Shown: positions 38,938 through 51,253 of the stretch, in pieces | Position numbering within the stretch: position 1 is the first letter of the stretch | Layout of the letters: the number at the start of each line of letters is the position of its first letter | Source: an uncultured Methanobacterium sp. | Lineage (GTDB): Archaea > Methanobacteriota > Methanobacteria > Methanobacteriales > Methanobacteriaceae | Reading direction: 5' to 3' | Assembly: GCF_963665055.1 (NCBI RefSeq) | Contig: NZ_OY762015.1 | Location: 496,001 to 560,000 of the forward strand | DNA length: 64,000 nucleotides | The notes under the pieces: generated by a model | Told to the model about the DNA's origin: nothing | Databases searched by the model: none | The model's input: only the letters and a program-made list of their open reading frames with translations | Position numbers and translations under genes: made by a program

Positions 38938-39699
38938 TTAAAATTCTATAAAATGGGAATCATAGGGATATGGTTCCTTTTGAACATTCAAAAGATGACT
39001 TATTTTACCAAAGTAGAATGATTCAAAGTTTTCAACCCCAAAAACCTCCAGATTATTCTGGTTAATTTCTTTTAAAAATGGTGACAGTGGTTTTTCATGA
39101 AGAACATCTGAACCTTCAGTGATGAAGTTAAATGAGGGCATCACAATTATTTTTTTATCCCGAAAATCTCCGGCAAGGAAACATTTAACCTTCTCCATTC
39201 TTTCACCACTTCTAATTCCAACTGAGGGATGTTCATGTCCAATTATGATCTTTTGTTCGGTGATTTCATCCCATTTTCCTGGGATTTTATCACCATGCAT
39301 TACTAAGAAATTACCGGTTGAATAATAGGGGTAAACTTCTAAACCTGTTTTTTCAGCTATTATTGGTGTCAGGGGGTCATGGTTACCCTTGATCAGGATG
39401 ATTTTCTGGAAACGTTCCTTAAGGTAATCAATGAATTTCAGGGTTTCTTTCCACTCCTGGCGATTTATTTTACCAAATTCGTGTTTAAGGTCACCGTTAA
39501 TGATGATGTTAGCACAATCACTACGGGAATGAATTTCTTCCATTCTCTTAATGATCTTGGGGTACTGGAACTTGGGTATCATAACACCCTGGTAGTTCAA
39601 TGCTTCTTCGTATCCAAGGTGAAGATCGGATATTATAAGGTGATCCTCAACTTCCAGGGCCAGATCCAGAATCCTGGCATCAAAAATAATGTCATCAAC
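38938..39699 (-). CDS. Metallophosphoesterase (COG1407-type)
   Basis: A calcineurin-fold phosphoesterase of about 253 residues, likely a nuclease or phosphatase acting in DNA repair with Lhr. Seen in order: DLHLGYEEA, INGDLKHEFG, IKGNHDP, VMHGDK and IGHEHPS, the full set of metal-ligand motifs. An ATG four codons upstream (39711) is also possible, since both lie at the end of a tandem repeat. Its 3' end is 181 bp from the lhr start, both reading leftward, so cotranscription is plausible. Confidence 0.9.
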   Translation of the reverse strand, partial: VDDIIFDARILDLALEVEDHLIISDLHLGYEEALNYQGVMIPKFQYPKIIKRMEEIHSRSDCANIIINGDLKHEFGKINRQEWKETLKFIDYLKERFQKIILIKGNHDPLTPIIAEKTGLEVYPYYSTGNFLVMHGDKIPGKWDEITEQKIIIGHEHPSVGIRSGERMEKVKCFLAGDFRDKKIIVMPSFNFITEGSDVLHEKPLSPFLKEINQNNLEVFGVENFESFYFGKISHLLNVQKEPYPYDSHFIEF

Positions 39700-39701
39700 C
39701 A

Positions 39702-39790
39702 TTTTTATCATCTATAACCCTGTTTATCATCTATAACCCTCTTTATCTTCCAAAACCATGTTTATCCTTTAAAACCATATTCATCATTAA
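39702..39790. repeat. 19-bp tandem repeat at the phosphoesterase start
   Basis: Four and a half 19-bp units (39702, 39721, 39740, 39759, 39778), with consensus TSTTTATCATCTATAACCC decaying to TTCCAAAACCA. On the coding strand they run right up to the ATG and would form the leader or promoter. Confidence 0.75.
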
Positions 39791-40155
39791 ATATTGGAAT
39801 TTCCTTCTAAATTTTTAGAATATTATTTTTTAAATTTCTAGTTAGGACTAAATTCTCATTTAAGATGTGGAATAATTACTAATAGAAAAAATATCTTTAA
39901 AAATCGGTATGTGATCTGTCAATTATATTATTGGAAGTATGTTATTGGAAATGTGTAAATTTATTGGAACTCGTAAATGGTTATTAAAATGATGTATGTA
40001 ATCAGTAAGGTTAGTAGTCAGTAAGGATGGATTTAGTTATCATAATTAAGATATGAGCATATAGTAAGATGTCATTATATTGGATATCTGTATAGTTCAG
40101 ATCAAATTATTTAGTATATGTATTGATGTTCACTTGTTTTATATTTATTGTTTTT
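39791..40155. other. 365-bp gap, AT-rich
   Basis: No gene seen. TTATTGGAA occurs three times between about 39928 and 39968, and AGTCAGTAAGG/AATCAGTAAGG twice near 40000-40027. These look like further simple-sequence decay. Confidence 0.35.
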
Positions 40156-40443
40156 TTATTTTTTAGGCCATAGACATGAAAAAAAGATGTGAATTAGGAG
40201 TATTAAGAGGAATGGTAAAAATAGGAGGGTGTGTAACTGGAAAGAAAGGGTTTTATCCAGTAAACCTCCTGTGATAAATTCTATACTTCTGTAATAGGTT
40301 ATTCCCAGGCCAGAAATGATAACAATGAATATCAAAATTATCAAAGTTATGTGAACAGTTTTTTTAATATTTTTTCTGTCCATTTTAAACAATCCTGCGG
40401 TGTGTTTTAACCTATTTTTTTTTGATGGAATAACATCAAGCAT
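40156..40443 (-). CDS. Small two-helix membrane protein with heme-like His spacing
   Basis: A 95-residue protein with two membrane segments, HITLIILIFIVIISGLG (31-47) and the stretch around 69-90. His31 lies in the first helix; His71 and His85, 14 residues apart, lie in the second. That spacing is usual for bis-His heme b. It follows the MsrP-like enzyme by 86 bp on the same strand and could be its membrane electron donor, as YedZ/MsrQ is in bacteria, although much smaller. The start could also be the Met at residue 21. The heme role is inference. Confidence 0.6.
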   Translation of the reverse strand: MLDVIPSKKNRLKHTAGLFKMDRKNIKKTVHITLIILIFIVIISGLGITYYRSIEFITGGLLDKTLSFQLHTLLFLPFLLILLIHIFFSCLWPKK

Positions 40444-40529
40444 CTGTTTGATGGAATAATATCAATAACATCTGTCAATTACTGACATATACACAACTTA
40501 AATAATGATTATAATCATTTAATGATTTA

Positions 40530-41192
40530 TCATTTTAAAAAGCTTTCATTGAGGTTACCGGTTGTGGAATATCCTCTGCTTTCCCAGTAACCCTGGTAAT
40601 TAGGATTATCAGATAGTTCAATACGGTTAATCCATTTTATCCACTTGTATCCCCATTTACTCTCTGCCACCATCTGAAATGGGAATCCTCTCTGTGGAGG
40701 TAAAGTGGCATTGTTCATTTTATACGCCATTAATATCTGGTTATTCTGAAGGTATTCCAGTGGAAAAGAGGTGGAATAACCATCAACTGCATAGAAGATT
40801 ACGGTGTTAGCTTGGGGTAATGGTTTCACATCATTAAGGATATCCTTTACCAGAACTCCCTGCCAGAGTATATTCACACTCCATCCTTCCACACAGTCCA
40901 GTTTAACCACTTTCTGGTAACTCTGGAAATCCTTAACCTGGTCGTAGGTATAATTTTGGGGGTTGGCTACCAGTCCATCTACCTCCAGTTGGTAACTGGT
41001 AATATTCACGTACTGGGGTCCTTTAATGGAGTTTTCATGGAAGTCGTTAACCGATGATAGTTGCTGTCCCTGATAATTGGTAACTTCCACAGAGTCAAGG
41101 GGTATTGTACTGGGTGGCAATAAGTCTAGACTAATTACAATGGCCAGTAACATGATAATAACGATTGCGCCCACGGCAATGTATTTTATCAT
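40530..41192 (-). CDS. Molybdopterin oxidoreductase, sulfite-oxidase/MsrP-like, membrane anchored
   Basis: A 220-residue extracytoplasmic enzyme with a Mo-pterin domain. One N-terminal hydrophobic segment (about 5-24) serves as anchor or signal; there is no twin-arginine motif. Seen: the Mo-ligating Cys100 in VKLDCVEGWS, followed by WQGVLVKDIL, YAVDGYSTSFPLEYL and a PQRGFPFQMVAESKWGYKW segment, the sulfite-oxidase fold signatures. It is shorter than YedY/MsrP. The substrate (sulfite, methionine sulfoxide or other) is unknown. Confidence 0.82.
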   Translation of the reverse strand: MIKYIAVGAIVIIMLLAIVISLDLLPPSTIPLDSVEVTNYQGQQLSSVNDFHENSIKGPQYVNITSYQLEVDGLVANPQNYTYDQVKDFQSYQKVVKLDCVEGWSVNILWQGVLVKDILNDVKPLPQANTVIFYAVDGYSTSFPLEYLQNNQILMAYKMNNATLPPQRGFPFQMVAESKWGYKWIKWINRIELSDNPNYQGYWESRGYSTTGNLNESFLK

Positions 41193-41321
41193 AATTTTCC
41201 CCTCTTACTCCTTCCTGAACCTCTTACTCCTTCCTGGACTCCTTAATCCTTATTGTACCTCTTAATCCTTCTGAAACTACGTTTTCAGGGATAACTTCAA
41301 ATTATGGACTTATTTACTATT

Positions 41322-42860
<1,539 letters not shown>

Positions 42861-43004
42861 TTTAAAAACCTCGGTAATTGTTATTTTATAGTGATACTAT
42901 TTTTTTCAGATAAATTAAGTGATATTATTCTTAGATGAATAAATTGATATTATTTGTTTAGACGGATATCTATCCTATTTATATTCTATTAATGGGGTTG
43001 TTAT

Positions 43005-44027
43005 TCATCGAAGCTTGGCTTTATAATCACTGTAGCCATCAAGATAGGCCACCATGATTGATGAAGCAGTGAAATCTGCAGTGGTGCCTGGGTTTAAACC
43101 ATTATCTATTAGTTCCTGGTCAAATTTTTCCACCAGAGATACTGCCCTACTGGTTAATATTCCACCTTCTTTCAATATAGATTTTGCCCGGGTTCTAACT
43201 TCCTCTGCCTTTTGGTCTCCGAACTTGCGGCTGATGAGAGTATCTGGAATCTCGGATAAAATGGTTAGGAATGTATGCACCGTGGCCTGATTGATTTCAT
43301 ATTTTGATTTAATTTTTTTAAATGTAGGGTATCCTGTTTCAAAGGTAACTGGCATTTTATGAGTGAGCTCGTATGATAGTTTATCCCATTCAGCTGACAT
43401 CTCCAGCACACTGAACATGTTAACATTTTCATCCCGCAGCTTCTGGAGAGAACTATCTGCTGCCACATCCAGATCATCCTGCTGACCCATTCCTCCTGCA
43501 TCGGCAATGTTAATAGCACGGTAAAGGTTTACTGCATCTTCAGAAGTGGTGGATCTTATGATCTGGTCAATTCTCTCCCTGAAACTATTCCAGATTTCAA
43601 TTGACCCTTCAGTTCCTCTTTGAATCATGCCAGTATTTTCAGTTCCACTTTCAGAAATACTGATATTTTCTGTTTCACCACTTTTTATATCCTCAAACAT
43701 CCCGGCTACTACTGAAATAGGGGTAAGTAACATTACAATGCCCAGGTTAGTGTTATTAGCCACCCAGCGGTCGGTTTCAGTTACCGCCTCAAGGATCAGT
43801 TCACCTAACCCCATTTTATCCCATTTTTCGGACCGGTTACGGTATTTGTATCCTCTTTCTGCAGCTTTTTCCATAACCTTTCCAATAGCTATTCCACTGA
43901 GAAGAAAATCCTCAAAGACCATGTCTGGAAAGTTTCGGGTTCGGTGCACATTACCTGGTTTTGGATGCCCGCTCACCTCAAGTACGGAAGCTATCTGAGC
44001 ACATTTTGCAACATAACTGGATTCCAA
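43005..44027 (-). CDS. Triphosphoribosyl-dephospho-CoA synthase family protein (CitG/MdcB-like)
   Basis: A CitG/MdcB-fold protein of 340 residues. Seen: the opening GHPKPGNVHRTRNFPD, WKDM-like acidic loops, the DAGGMGQQDDLDVAAD metal motif in the middle, and the C-terminal ILTSRAVSLVEKF. Bacterial relatives make the citrate- or malonate-lyase prosthetic group; archaea keep a homologue whose product is not established. An insertion around 124-145 (Glu/Ser/Gly-rich repeats of SGTEN type) is low complexity. Confidence 0.78.
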   Translation of the reverse strand: MESSYVAKCAQIASVLEVSGHPKPGNVHRTRNFPDMVFEDFLLSGIAIGKVMEKAAERGYKYRNRSEKWDKMGLGELILEAVTETDRWVANNTNLGIVMLLTPISVVAGMFEDIKSGETENISISESGTENTGMIQRGTEGSIEIWNSFRERIDQIIRSTTSEDAVNLYRAINIADAGGMGQQDDLDVAADSSLQKLRDENVNMFSVLEMSAEWDKLSYELTHKMPVTFETGYPTFKKIKSKYEINQATVHTFLTILSEIPDTLISRKFGDQKAEEVRTRAKSILKEGGILTSRAVSLVEKFDQELIDNGLNPGTTADFTASSIMVAYLDGYSDYKAKLR

Positions 44028-44197
44028 TGGAGTTCACCTCAAATACGATTCATAGTGATAAATTATTTTGTGTTAATCCCTGTTTTTAACAAGATTCAGT
44101 TTCACAATGATTTTCGTCAAAACCTTAAATCATGTCAATATTAGTTAATGTCATTAATTAAATACATAAAATTTAATTAAATCCCTAATTTTTAAGG

Positions 44198-45181
44198 TTA
44201 ACAGCCTTCATCCAGTTTTCCTTCTAAAAAGTCAGGTGCGAAGTGGGATATAATTAGATCAGCTCCAGCTCTTTTAATGGATAGTAAAGACTCATAAATA
44301 GCATCGTTTGTGAGATATTCTGCTTCTATTCCAGCTTTTAACATGGAATACTCTCCACTAACCTGGTATGCTGCGGTGGGCATCCTGAACTCTTCCTTAA
44401 CCTGATGGATCACATCCAGATAAGCCATGGCTGGTTTTATTATTACAATGTCTGCTCCTTCATTGAGGTCTAATTCCACTTCTAAAATAGCTTCCTCAAT
44501 ATTAGCCGGGTTCATCTGATGGGTTTTACGATCCCCAAATGAAGGTGCAGAACAAACTGCATCCCGGAATGGTGCGTAGAAACTTGATGCGTACTTAGCA
44601 GCATAGGACATGATCAGTGTGTCCTGGAAGCCTCCATCATCTAACATTTCACGGATGGCTTCCACCCTGCCATCCATCATATCTGATGGGGCTACTATGT
44701 CTGCACCGGCTTCAGCATGAGAAAGAGCGGTTTTAGCCAGTAAACGCAGGCTTTCATCGTTGAGGATCTCTCCTTTTTCCACTATTCCGCAGTGTCCATG
44801 GGTTGTGTACTGGCAGAGGCAAACATCGGTGATAACCACCAGATCAGTCTCTGCTTTCAAGCGCCTTACAGTCTGCTGAACTATCCCATCTTCTGCATAG
44901 GCAGATGTTCCCAGTTCATCCTTTTCTTCTGGCATTCCAAATAAAAGGACTGATTGAAGGCCCAATTTTTCCAGTCGCTTTGCTTCTTCTACTGCATCTT
45001 CTAAGCTGTAACGGTACTGGCCTGGCATGGTGTCAATGTGCTCCCCTGCCCCTTCTTCCAGTTCTTCTTTAATAAAAAGCGGATAAATGAAATCTTCCGC
45101 GTTTAAAGTTGTTTCTCGGAGAATTTTCCTTATTTGGGGTGTTTTTCTTAGTCTGCGCATGCGACGGGTTGGAAATTGCAT
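44198..45181 (-). CDS. hemB: Porphobilinogen synthase (delta-aminolevulinate dehydratase)
   Basis: Condenses two 5-aminolevulinates to porphobilinogen for F430, siroheme and corrinoid synthesis. The 327 residues are normal. Seen: the zinc triad CLCQYTTHGHC (Cys121, Cys123, Cys131), the Schiff-base Lys in MSYAAKYASSFYAPFR, and the second Lys in IIKPAMAYLDV. GGTGATAAT precedes the ATG, and a TATA-like TTTTATATTA lies near 45200-45210 on the minus strand. Confidence 0.97.
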   Translation of the reverse strand: MQFPTRRMRRLRKTPQIRKILRETTLNAEDFIYPLFIKEELEEGAGEHIDTMPGQYRYSLEDAVEEAKRLEKLGLQSVLLFGMPEEKDELGTSAYAEDGIVQQTVRRLKAETDLVVITDVCLCQYTTHGHCGIVEKGEILNDESLRLLAKTALSHAEAGADIVAPSDMMDGRVEAIREMLDDGGFQDTLIMSYAAKYASSFYAPFRDAVCSAPSFGDRKTHQMNPANIEEAILEVELDLNEGADIVIIKPAMAYLDVIHQVKEEFRMPTAAYQVSGEYSMLKAGIEAEYLTNDAIYESLLSIKRAGADLIISHFAPDFLEGKLDEGC

Positions 45182-45707
45182 ATTATCACCATATAAATAA
45201 ATTGTTTAATATAAAAATTTTACCAATTTAAACTGTGTTTAACTGGCAAAATCGGGGTTAATAGTGTTGTTCCTTGTTTAGAGAATTAATTAAGGAAATA
45301 TAATATTTTGCTCCGATTTCAAGAGTTCATTGTGGCAAGTTAATGGTAACTTGACACTCAAAAACTTGTCCATTGGTTAATATATTCTGAAGATGTTATA
45401 TTTATTTCCGGGATATTATATTTATTTTTAGCCCCCAATATCATTAAACCAATATAATTTTCTTTTTTTGAATTAGCTTTAATATTCATCTTTAAACACA
45501 GGATTATGGGGTTTTACTGAGAGAAAATTATGGAATTAATAAGGGTTAATGTTTAAATTAAGGGGGGTTATTGAATTTAAATAAGAATAGTTAGGGTATT
45601 TAATAGGGTTATTAGATTTACAAAATGGTTTTACGGGATTTAACTTAGTGATTAGGGTACTTAATGATAGGATTAAGGGATCAATTGAGTTTTTAGAATG
45701 AAATTTG
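45182..45707. other. 526-bp gap between hemB and the glycosylase gene
   Basis: AT-rich, holding the hemB promoter near 45200-45215. Imperfect TTAGGGTATTTAATAGG-type repeats occur at about 45592-45690. No gene or stable RNA is recognised. Confidence 0.4.
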
Positions 45708-46397
45708 CTATTTGTTAATATCTAAAATTTCACTGTAGGGTTTTTTACGGTAGTACCTTTTGGCATGTTCCACTATCAATGCATGGTATTCCTGGTAGAT
45801 CGGCACATCTTCCGGTAAATTATTTTCAAAAAGCTTTTTCAAGTCCATATAAGTTATTTTTTCATCTACCAATCCTAAATTGCTGAAAATCCTTTTGGTG
45901 TAAGCATCAATTACAAATTCAGGTTTCCTGTAAGCATAGAGTAATATGGAATCTGCAGTCTCATTTCCAACACCCTTAACCTTCAAAATCTCCCTTCGTG
46001 TGGGTGTTTTACCCTTTAATGACAGGAAAAACTGGCTAATATTCTTAAGATAAACTGATTTCTGGTTTAAAAATCCTGCAGGACGCACAGCATTTTTTAA
46101 TGTTTCATCATCCAGTAAAATAAATCTTTCTGGATGAATCACGTCCAGTTTTTTCAGATTTTCCAGGGCCTTTTCAGCAGAGGTCCAGGCGGTGTTCTGG
46201 GTTAGAATAGTGCCCAAAATAATTTCATACTTCTGTTCTGGTGTTCCGGGTAAATCATAATCCAATGGATGATAACCCTGAGTGGCCCCGATTTTATCTG
46301 GATTTTCAGTTTCTAGGTCCATCAATGGCCACCATCCCTGGGGACCATAAATATGGTAAAGTTTTTCATATATCTTGAAAATTATTGATTCTTTCAT
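45708..46397 (-). CDS. Endonuclease III-family DNA glycosylase lacking the Fe-S cluster
   Basis: A HhH-GPD DNA glycosylase (229 residues) for base-excision repair. Seen: the GPQGWWPL motif (18-25), the helix-hairpin-helix KVKGVGNETADS (139-150), and catalytic Asp164 in FVIDAYTKRIF. The Lys of bifunctional Nth enzymes (in PGVGRKTA) is Glu146 here, so it should be a monofunctional glycosylase. The C-terminal EHAKRYYRKKPYSEILDI has lost all four cluster Cys. It may excise alkylated bases like MagIII; substrate is inferred. Confidence 0.85.
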   Translation of the reverse strand: MKESIIFKIYEKLYHIYGPQGWWPLMDLETENPDKIGATQGYHPLDYDLPGTPEQKYEIILGTILTQNTAWTSAEKALENLKKLDVIHPERFILLDDETLKNAVRPAGFLNQKSVYLKNISQFFLSLKGKTPTRREILKVKGVGNETADSILLYAYRKPEFVIDAYTKRIFSNLGLVDEKITYMDLKKLFENNLPEDVPIYQEYHALIVEHAKRYYRKKPYSEILDINK

Positions 46398-46582
46398 GGA
46401 AAAACCTGGTTATTAAATCATTTTTACATCAATTATGCATTTATTTACCAACTAAATCTTTACTAATTTCACTCCTTTAAAGATATGGTGGATATGTGAG
46501 TGAAGGGGTTATGATGTGTATGTAGTTATGACGGGTGTATTATATATTGGAAGAAATTAATAGAATACACGGAGTAATAATA

Positions 46583-47104
46583 ATGAGAATTAAGTGTGAT
46601 AAATGTCTTTTAAGAGAATGGAACTTATCGGATGTTCCTAGTTTAGTAGCCAATGCTAACAATTCCAGTATTGCTGCTAACATGAGGGATGGTTTCCCCT
46701 ATCCCTACACCGCAGAACACGGTGAAGCATGGATCAACGTATCTGATAGTGATGATCCACAGCATAATTTCGCCATCACCATTAACAACCAGGCAGTGGG
46801 AGGCATAGGACTTGCTCCCGGTAATGACATCGAAAGAATCTCAGCCGAACTCGGCTACTGGTTAGGTGAAAAATTCTGGGGAAAAGGAATAACCTCTTCT
46901 GCCATAAAAGGAATCATCGAATACGGATTCAGCCAATTAGGACTCGAAAGGATATTTGCCAAACCCTTTGAACATAACACTGCTTCCCGGAGAGTGTTGG
47001 AGACAAATAATTTCATCCAGGAAGGTATTTTAAAAAGAAGTGTTATTAAACACAATAAAATTCATAACCAGGCATTGTATGCCATTACAAAAATCAGTGA
47101 ATGA
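46583..47104 (+). CDS. GNAT acetyltransferase (RimJ/RimL type)
   Basis: A GNAT of about 173 residues, probably an N-terminal or small-molecule acetyltransferase. Seen: the opening LLREWNLSDVPSLVANAN, ELGYWLGEKFWGKGI with the acetyl-CoA P-loop, and GLERIFAKPFEHNTASRRVLE(T)NNF, the RimJ signature. The ATG at 46583 is preceded by GGAG (46571-46574); a TATA box ATTATATATT is at about 46539. The frame is open further upstream but only in the promoter. Confidence 0.92.
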   Translation: MRIKCDKCLLREWNLSDVPSLVANANNSSIAANMRDGFPYPYTAEHGEAWINVSDSDDPQHNFAITINNQAVGGIGLAPGNDIERISAELGYWLGEKFWGKGITSSAIKGIIEYGFSQLGLERIFAKPFEHNTASRRVLETNNFIQEGILKRSVIKHNKIHNQALYAITKISE

Positions 47105-47179
47105 AAAAACAGTGCGTGAATGATATAAGGATGTTTTTGGATAACTTTTCATTTTTTGGTTAACTTTTCAGGTGATGGG

Positions 47180-48061
47180 ATGGAGAAAAGAATCGAAAAC
47201 AAGATTTCAAGAACTGCTGAATTTACCTGTTTAATAAGAGCTTTCTCTTTTCATGAAAAATCACCCCATTATAAGAGTTTTGATAACATAGCTCCTAAAT
47301 TAATTCCTAAATTCTTTTCACCCGTTGTTAAAATTGATTTTTTAAGAAATATTTTTAAAAAGAAATTTTTCCCTCCAGGTATGTATGAATATGTAATTGC
47401 CAGAACAAAGTTCATTGATACTGTTTTTCAAGGGGCAATTACCAATGATTTTGATCAAATATTGATATTTGGTGCTGGTTTTGATTCCAGGGGAATACGG
47501 TTTCAAGGCTCAAACCGGAAAACAGTATTTTTTGAATTGGACGCACCAGTTACACAAAAATCAAAAATTGATCAACTTAAAAAGAGGGGAGTTGTAATAA
47601 ATCCAAACATCGTCTTCATTTCTATTGATTTTAATAAAGAATCCCTTAAAGACAAATTATTGGAATATGGGTTTGATAAAAATAAAAAATCCCTCTTCAT
47701 TCTGGAAGGGTTAACAATGTACCTGGACAGTGAAGCCATTGATAATACCTTCAATATAATAAATGAATTTGCAGGAGCAAGTAGTGAAATTGTTTTTGAT
47801 TACGTTTACTCCTCTGTTTTAAGGGGTGAAAATCTTTACTATGGTGAATCTGAAGTTTTCGAAGGGGTTAAAAAAGAAAATGAACCCTGGTCTTTTGGAA
47901 TAGAAAAAGGGGAACTAAGATTATTTTTAGAAACTAAAAATCTTCACTTAATACGAAGTTTAACCTCCGAAAACTTAGAAAGAGAATATTTTAAAGATGA
48001 AGATGGAAACATAATAGGAAAAGTAAATGGCACGCACTGCATTTCTTACGCGAGGAAATAA
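47180..48061 (+). CDS. SAM-dependent methyltransferase, LCMT/Ppm1 family
   Basis: A 293-residue LCM-family methyltransferase. Seen: EYVIARTKFID, the SAM loop ILIFGAGFDSRGIRF, FFELDAPVTQKSK as motif II, and FILEGLTMYLDSEAID as motif IV. Relatives methylate carboxylates such as phosphatase C-termini or small acids. The start is taken at the ATG 47180, behind GGTGATGGG; an in-frame GTT/GTG upstream at 47156 lies within leader. It follows the GNAT by 75 bp and may be cotranscribed. Confidence 0.82.
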   Translation: MEKRIENKISRTAEFTCLIRAFSFHEKSPHYKSFDNIAPKLIPKFFSPVVKIDFLRNIFKKKFFPPGMYEYVIARTKFIDTVFQGAITNDFDQILIFGAGFDSRGIRFQGSNRKTVFFELDAPVTQKSKIDQLKKRGVVINPNIVFISIDFNKESLKDKLLEYGFDKNKKSLFILEGLTMYLDSEAIDNTFNIINEFAGASSEIVFDYVYSSVLRGENLYYGESEVFEGVKKENEPWSFGIEKGELRLFLETKNLHLIRSLTSENLEREYFKDEDGNIIGKVNGTHCISYARK

Positions 48062-48360
48062 ACTTGTACCAATACTATGTGGGTTGTAATAGGCTGTATT
48101 AAATTCAACTAATACCCATTAATAAGTGATACTATTTGGTTCATTTTAAAGATAAAAATTTACAGAAGAAATAGAAAATTGAATACAATAATTCTATTTA
48201 CTCATTTATTTAACCCTTAATTAATTATCCTATTTCCGCCAATATTTAATAAATTATTAGTAAAGTCGAAATTTAATTAATTATCATAATATAACCAAAC
48301 ATTCATTTAATAATTTTATTAACCTAAAATCATAAATTAAAAATTAGGAAGTGGATTTAA
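48062..48360 (+). other. 299-bp upstream region of aroC
   Basis: AT-rich with TTAATTAATTATC-type repeats at 48219-48285. A TATA-like TTTAATAATTTTATT lies about 48307. AGGAAGTGG just before 48361 gives a ribosome binding site. Confidence 0.35.
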
Positions 48361-49452
<1,092 letters not shown>

Positions 49453-49507
49453 GGTACATATTTTTCTTTTATTTTTTTTATCCATCTTAATCGTCAATCA
49501 AAAATCA

Positions 49508-49595
49508 GTCAATAATTAGTCAATAATTAGTCAATAATTAGTCAATAATTAGTCAATAATTAGTCAATAATTAGTCAATAATTAGTCAATAATCA
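49508..49595. repeat. 11-bp tandem repeat GTCAATAATTA, eight copies
   Basis: Seven perfect and one imperfect copies, at an exact 11-bp period from 49508. It lies in the convergent gap after aroC. One unit is close to a helical turn. Confidence 0.9.
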
Positions 49596-49659
49596 GTGAA
49601 TACTCGGTTAGTATTAATCGATATTCAATTATTTTTTATCAATTCTTAACAACATTTTA

Positions 49660-49839
49660 TCAATCTTTTATTTTTTCCTGTGGATTTTTTGTACATTTAA
49701 CCATTTGCCTGAGTTTTTGGCATTTGCGACTCTTACAGGACTCTTTCTCTTCGTGCCAGGAGTAATGTTTGCAGCTTTCATATTGGCAGTGGTAGTGTTC
49801 CCGGCACATGACCTGTTTTGGGTTTAAATTTATTTTCAT
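49660..49839 (-). CDS. Cys/His-rich microprotein, 59 residues
   Basis: A short reading frame of 59 residues from ATG 49839 to TGA 49660. It contains six Cys (12, 18, 23, 33, 38, 47) and several His, with patterns MCREHYHCQYESCKHYSW and SCKSRKCQKL, which suggests one or two zinc or iron-sulfur sites. GGTGAT lies 13 bases upstream of the ATG. It is highly charged, with no membrane segment. Between aroC and tRNA-Thr. Function unknown; its composition is unlike random AT-rich DNA, which supports a real gene. Confidence 0.7.
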   Translation of the reverse strand: MKINLNPKQVMCREHYHCQYESCKHYSWHEEKESCKSRKCQKLRQMVKCTKNPQEKIKD

Positions 49840-49892
49840 CTAAAAAATCACCATAAATTGTAACTTTTAGTTTAATTCAGAATAAGAAATTT

Positions 49893-49968
<76 letters not shown>

Positions 49969-50163
49969 CATCAATTCTATTCATTAAATGTAATTTAAAA
50001 TTTTCTTTTATTGATAAGTTTTGGTCAATTTTTGTGAATTGGAGTTTGATTGGAGACTAATCACTTTTTAAGGTATGTTTTGTTTTAATGGTAACATGTT
50101 TGATTGGTTTTAAGGTAGTTGCTTTGGTATGATGTTTGATTGCTTTAAAAAACTTTCGATGTT

Positions 50164-50965
<802 letters not shown>

Positions 50966-51253
50966 GTTATTTACCTTGATTTAAATTACAATTTAAATAT
51001 ATCCATCATTTTTGAAATTTAGTTTTTTTGAAATTTTATTTGAAGTTTAGTATTTTGAAGTTCTTCTTATTATAATTTTTAATTTGCCAGTTCTTAATTT
51101 TTAATTTGAAATTTATCAATTTATTTCGACTATATTAAACTTCACTGACGATATTAAACTTCAATTTTTCCCATAATTTCCCTTTTTATTCTGGTTTTTG
51201 CGAGTATTTTCTTTTTTTGCCAGTAAGTTCAGGTTTATCACGGATTATACCTA

